64,000 nt of DNA from contig NZ_RKME01000003.1 of assembly GCF_003797825.1 (NCBI RefSeq), positions 124,001-188,000 of the forward strand. Reading direction: 5' to 3'. Shown here one piece after another: positions 62,412-64,000 of this stretch (the stretch's first letter is position 1; every line of letters begins with the position of its first letter). This stretch comes from Gordonia sp. OPL2 (GTDB taxonomy: Bacteria > Actinomycetota > Actinomycetes > Mycobacteriales > Mycobacteriaceae). A model generated the notes under the pieces. The model made no database searches. It was not told the origin of the DNA and saw only the letters and a program-made list of their open reading frames with translations. The position numbers were made by a program, and so were the translations under genes.

Positions 62412-63632
62412 TCAGGCGTTGCCCTTCTTCCACACCGACCACGGGACGTTCCAGTCGCCGAGGCCGTCGTCACCCGGAAGCGGCGGACCGACAGTGTTTT
62501 TCGCGATCACGACATCTCCGCGCAGCGAGTGGTTCAGGAACCACTCGGCGTTCTCCGTGCTCACGTTGAGGCAACCGTTGCTGACGTCGTCGACGCCCTG
62601 ATCGCCGAGCGACCACGGTGCGGCGTGGACATAGATGCCGCTGAACGAGATTCGGGTCGCGTCGTAGACGGTCTCCTTGTATCCCTCCGGCGAGTTGACC
62701 GGGACACCGTAGGTCGACGAGTCCATGATCACGCTCGGTTCACGTTCGGCGACGATGTAGGTGCCGTTGTTGGTCGGTGTCGAATCCTTGCCCATCGACG
62801 TCGGCATCGTCTTGACGACCTTGCCGTTCACCGAGATGGTGATCTGCTTCGTCTTGTCGTCGGCGACGGCGACGAAGCTGCGTCCGACGGTGAAGTCGGA
62901 GGACATGTTGTTGTCACCGAAGACGCCGTCGCCGAGGTCGATGCCCTTGGTCTTGACCGCCACGTGCACCTTCGTCCCGGGCTTCCAGAAGTGCTGCGGC
63001 CGCCACCGCACCATGCTGTCGTTGAGCCAGTAGAAGGCACCCTCGACGGGCGGGTCGGTGGTCACCTTGATCGCGTTCTGCGCGTTGCGCTTGTCGGTGA
63101 TCGGGGTGTCGAAGTTGATCGCCACCGGCTGGCCGATGCCGACGGTCTCGCCGTCGGAGGTGACCGTCGAGGCGTCGGCCAACGAGCCGGCCGACGCCGT
63201 GGTGAAACCGATCTTCCGCGCGCCCTGACCGTCGATGCCGCGGGCGGTCGCGGTCAGCGTGTAGTCGGCCCCGAAGTCCAATGGGTCACTCGACACCCAT
63301 CGGGCGCCGTCGGAGGAGACCTTGCCTGCCACGCGTCCGTCCGGTCCGGAGACCACCACCGACGAGAGGTTGCCGTCGTGGGCGGTCACCGTGATCGGCG
63401 CACCGGGCATCACACCGACCGCCTTGTCGTTCATCGGCGTGTCCCGCCATCCCGTCACCGAGATGGTCGGCTGCGCCAGCGAATCCAGGCTCTGCGCGTC
63501 GGTGATGGTGTCCGGGTACTCGGGCGCGGTGGAACACCCGGCGAGCGCGGCGACCGTCAGCCCCACGAGCGCCGCGCCCATCACCCGGCGGCGGCCGGAC
63601 AGCGCCGCGGCCGTCTGTGGAGCGGATCTCAA
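62412..63632 (-). CDS. L,D-transpeptidase lipoprotein with SNGC active site
   Basis: This 406-residue paralogue of the previous L,D-transpeptidase has the same layout: lipobox LAGC (Cys33), two Ig-like domains and a YkuD domain, ending GLGDWNVPWSVW. The nucleophile Cys and the upstream His (VHAAPW) are kept, but the motif reads SNGC: the His of SHGC is Asn (codon AAC). This residue normally helps position the active site, so activity may be altered. The start is probably TTG 63632, overlapping the upstream stop (TTGA), with GGAAG 8 nt before it. Confidence 0.88.
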   Translation of the reverse strand: MRSAPQTAAALSGRRRVMGAALVGLTVAALAGCSTAPEYPDTITDAQSLDSLAQPTISVTGWRDTPMNDKAVGVMPGAPITVTAHDGNLSSVVVSGPDGRVAGKVSSDGARWVSSDPLDFGADYTLTATARGIDGQGARKIGFTTASAGSLADASTVTSDGETVGIGQPVAINFDTPITDKRNAQNAIKVTTDPPVEGAFYWLNDSMVRWRPQHFWKPGTKVHVAVKTKGIDLGDGVFGDNNMSSDFTVGRSFVAVADDKTKQITISVNGKVVKTMPTSMGKDSTPTNNGTYIVAEREPSVIMDSSTYGVPVNSPEGYKETVYDATRISFSGIYVHAAPWSLGDQGVDDVSNGCLNVSTENAEWFLNHSLRGDVVIAKNTVGPPLPGDDGLGDWNVPWSVWKKGNA

Positions 63633-63850
63633 CGGGCGATCTTCCGGACCACCACGACCGCGACCAGCACACCCACACCGGCGAGCGCGTACCGCACGGC
63701 CGGGAGACTCAGGGTCGCAAGTGCCTTGTTCTTGGCATCGTCGGCGAGCCGCTGCGGGTTCGCGCGGTCGGCCAGCGCGTCAAGGGTCTTGGCCAGGTCT
63801 TCACGCGCCTGCGCGATGTCCTGCTCGATACGTTCGGTATCCCCGGCCAC
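63629..63850 (-). CDS. DUF3618 membrane-anchored protein
   Basis: This 73-residue protein has a helical charged part (MAGDTERIEQDIAQAREDLA ... LDALADRANPQRL, the DUF3618 motif) and one C-terminal membrane helix (about 50-70) ending in VRKIAR. GTG 63850 has GGAGG 6 nt upstream. Its stop overlaps the start of the L,D-transpeptidase gene, so the two are translated together. DUF3618 proteins are thought to act at the membrane; the function is unknown. The last 150 bases of the window, upstream of it, show no gene. Confidence 0.85.
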   Translation of the reverse strand: MAGDTERIEQDIAQAREDLAKTLDALADRANPQRLADDAKNKALATLSLPAVRYALAGVGVLVAVVVVRKIAR

Positions 63851-64000
63851 GTGATTCCTCCCAAGTGTTGTCGGCGTCGTTCGTGATGTCGGCGTCGTGG
63901 TGGTGTCGGCGCCGTGATGTCGGTGGATCGGGTCCGACGCCACAGTGCCGCCCGAGCGCCCCGACGCCCGTGATCGACCATTCGAGACTACGGCATACAG

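Overview
The window is about 64 kb of high-GC actinobacterial chromosome. The genes point to a mycolic-acid bacterium of the order Mycobacteriales, most likely Gordonia or a close relative. The evidence is a mycolate reductase (cmrA), four-residue ATGA gene couplings, many apparently leaderless starts, two exported L,D-transpeptidase lipoproteins, and long stretches in the same order as in Mycobacterium tuberculosis. I recall two such blocks. Positions 5.1-30.2 kb correspond to Rv2464c-Rv2478c (nei1, rpiB, mycothiol-dependent DsbA-like protein, pepN, DUF5130/CtaJ, HNH nuclease, glbO, aglA, Rv2474c, thioesterase, gdh, ettA, ssb). Positions 45.3-48.6 kb correspond to Rv2509-Rv2511 plus tRNA-His (cmrA, HerA-like ATPase, orn). 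No phage, transposase, IS or CRISPR array was seen.

Layout. 0-5 kb: end of a secretory lipase, an L,D-transpeptidase, soluble transhydrogenase sthA, a lysin-B/cutinase-like hydrolase and a 44-residue protein. 5-30 kb: the first conserved block, interrupted by a CitA/CitB-type two-component system with a C4-dicarboxylate symporter (10.8-14.8 kb) and by a molybdopterin oxidoreductase (20.5-22.8 kb). 30-45 kb: a variable region with a CopD-CtaG fusion, tRNA-Arg, a methyltransferase, a STAND/LuxR regulator, an NCS2 permease, an NsrR locus, an ABC transporter, a PadR regulator, FadH and a Ddn-like oxidoreductase. 45-51.7 kb: the second conserved block, then a beta-lactamase-like lipoprotein with a coupled HTH regulator, a threonine-aldolase-type lyase and a 53-residue basic protein. 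51.8-64 kb: exported enzymes (Tat-type amine oxidase and ceramidase around a TetR regulator), a DUF4185 protein, a DUF218 protein, an acyl-CoA dehydrogenase, two L,D-transpeptidases either side of tRNA-Lys, and a DUF3618 protein.

The most unusual area is 38.68-41.92 kb. An NsrR-type nitric-oxide sensor sits behind a 27-bp palindrome. It is followed by a 69-codon reading frame that looks like a flavohaemoglobin gene (hmp) with its middle deleted, a coupled four-helix membrane protein, a 43-residue Arg/Trp-rich peptide with a very good ribosome binding site, and an exporter-type ABC transporter. Also notable are a dispersed 21-bp repeat family in three intergenic regions, the ceramidase/amine-oxidase/TetR cluster with an AGGTCA palindrome, a roughly 215-residue acidic extension on the alpha-glucosidase, and at least eleven genes with a -10 hexamer 6-8 nt before the start codon, as in leaderless mRNAs. 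All family names come from motif recognition and memory; no database search was possible.
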